From contig NC_013743.1 of the NCBI RefSeq assembly GCF_000025325.1, forward strand, positions 3,720,001-3,784,000: a DNA stretch of 64,000 nucleotides, written 5' to 3'. Position 1 is the stretch's first letter; every line of letters begins with the position of its first letter. Of this stretch, positions 63,541-64,000 are shown piece after piece. This DNA comes from Haloterrigena turkmenica DSM 5511 (lineage in GTDB: Archaea > Halobacteriota > Halobacteria > Halobacteriales > Natrialbaceae). Below the pieces are notes generated by a model. The model made no database searches and was not told the origin of the DNA. It saw only the letters and a program-made list of their open reading frames with translations. The translations under genes were made by a program, and so were the position numbers.

Positions 63541-64000
63541 TTACGTCGACTCGGAATCCCGCTCCGCAGGCAACGTCGCGAAGACGAGGTTCTCGGTGCC
63601 CCGGCGGAGGAGTTCGGAGATCGCCTGGTGGGAGATGTCGAGGTCGTCCGCGAGTTCGTCGGTCGTCGTCTCCCGCGGGACGCGGTAGTAGCCGCGCTCT
63701 GCGGCGGCCACGAGCGCGTCCCGCTGTGCCGCGGTGAGGACCTGCACTCCGCGGTCCGGGCGCGTCAGTTCGGTCAGGCTCAGCAGGCGAAAGGAGTGTC
63801 CGCGGTCCGCGAGCTGGTCGCGGAACGCGTCGAACTGCTCGCGGTCGGCAAAGTGGAAGTCGACCCGCCACTCCCCCTCCGCGAGCCGCGCCTCGAGCAG
63901 TGATCCCTCCTTGTCGAGGTACGAATCGATTCGCCGCTTCACGTCTTCGGTCCACTCGACGTGGTAGAACGCCGCCTCGTCGAACCGATCGCTCGCGACG
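63541..64000 (-). CDS. Bat-type helix-turn-helix regulator (partial)
   Basis: The frame is open from the window edge to the stop at 63541 (at least 152 residues seen). The end has LTRPDRGVQVLTAAQRDALVAAAERGYYRVPRETTTDELADDLDISHQAISELLRRGTENL, the HTH_10 domain of Bat-family haloarchaeal regulators, preceded by part of an alpha/beta sensor region (VDFHFADREQFDAFRDQLADRGHSFRLLSL). Its N-terminus lies beyond base 64000. Bat proteins respond to light or oxygen or are uncharacterised. Confidence 0.85.
   Translation of the reverse strand, partial: VASDRFDEAAFYHVEWTEDVKRRIDSYLDKEGSLLEARLAEGEWRVDFHFADREQFDAFRDQLADRGHSFRLLSLTELTRPDRGVQVLTAAQRDALVAAAERGYYRVPRETTTDELADDLDISHQAISELLRRGTENLVFATLPAERDSEST

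Overview
The window is about 64 kb of high-GC, gene-dense DNA from a halophilic archaeon (class Halobacteria). The evidence is strongly acidic proteins, many promoters whose TATA element lies 26-30 bp before the start codon (leaderless mRNAs), Tat signals, an MC1 chromatin protein, an archaeal thermosome, aIF1, Rio1, a KH ribosome-biogenesis factor and an Orc1/Cdc6 protein. Dispersed intergenic repeats and the family content suggest the Natrialbaceae side of the class; that placement is inference.

Layout. 1-9.5 kb: 3' end of topA, the tRNA-splicing endonuclease endA, a divergent CetZ/FtsZ-like protein, an ornithine-cyclodeaminase-family enzyme, an Ogt-like protein, a secreted PQQ-type propeller, trpS (first copy) and a haloarchaeal hypothetical. 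9.5-16.5 kb: a Phe-rich leader peptide and structured leader ahead of pheS-pheT, a small AbrB-like protein, MC1, a NarK-like transporter with a tiny coupled upstream ORF, and a class I amidotransferase. 16.5-25.8 kb: a small gene broken by TAG, a DUF368 lipid carrier transporter, a double nitroreductase (SagB-like), a MutS-family ATPase, an Orc1/Cdc6 protein and a saccharopine-dehydrogenase-like enzyme. 26-35.9 kb: acetyltransferase, aIF1, DUF192 lipoprotein, uvrC, an ABC-2 exporter pair, ArsA/Get3 and NAD-dependent ligA. 35.9-40 kb: a ferredoxin / SBP56 methanethiol-oxidase-like / ferredoxin operon and nhaC. 40-45.2 kb: rio1, an 82-bp palindromic element, a second trpS with its own Trp leader peptide and hairpin, a phosphodiesterase, a PAC2 protein and a KH protein. 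45.3-53.2 kb: a FIST sensor divergent from a histidine kinase that carries internal palindromic repeats, the thermosome, a second cyclodeaminase-family enzyme and a sugar transporter. 53.3-64 kb: a DUF2071 protein, an opsin-like protein lacking the retinal lysine cotranscribed with a halobacterial-type transducer, a bacterial-type leuS, a GIDE-like membrane protein, Hsp20, a peroxiredoxin, a CBS protein, and two transcription regulators.

Most interesting: (1) a transducer-opsin operon arranged like htr-sop, in which the Schiff-base lysine is Arg206, implying a sensor that does not bind retinal covalently; (2) two aminoacyl-tRNA synthetase loci (pheST and the second trpS) that each begin with a leaderless micro-ORF carrying the cognate codons (FGFFFAR and MTTALEWQ), followed by or overlapping strong inverted repeats. 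This looks like ribosome-mediated attenuation in an archaeon; (3) three 19-bp perfect palindromes inside a histidine kinase gene, whose arms differ between copies by paired synonymous changes; (4) two inverted copies of a structured intergenic element at gene 3' ends. No rRNA, tRNA, CRISPR array or intact insertion sequence was recognised.
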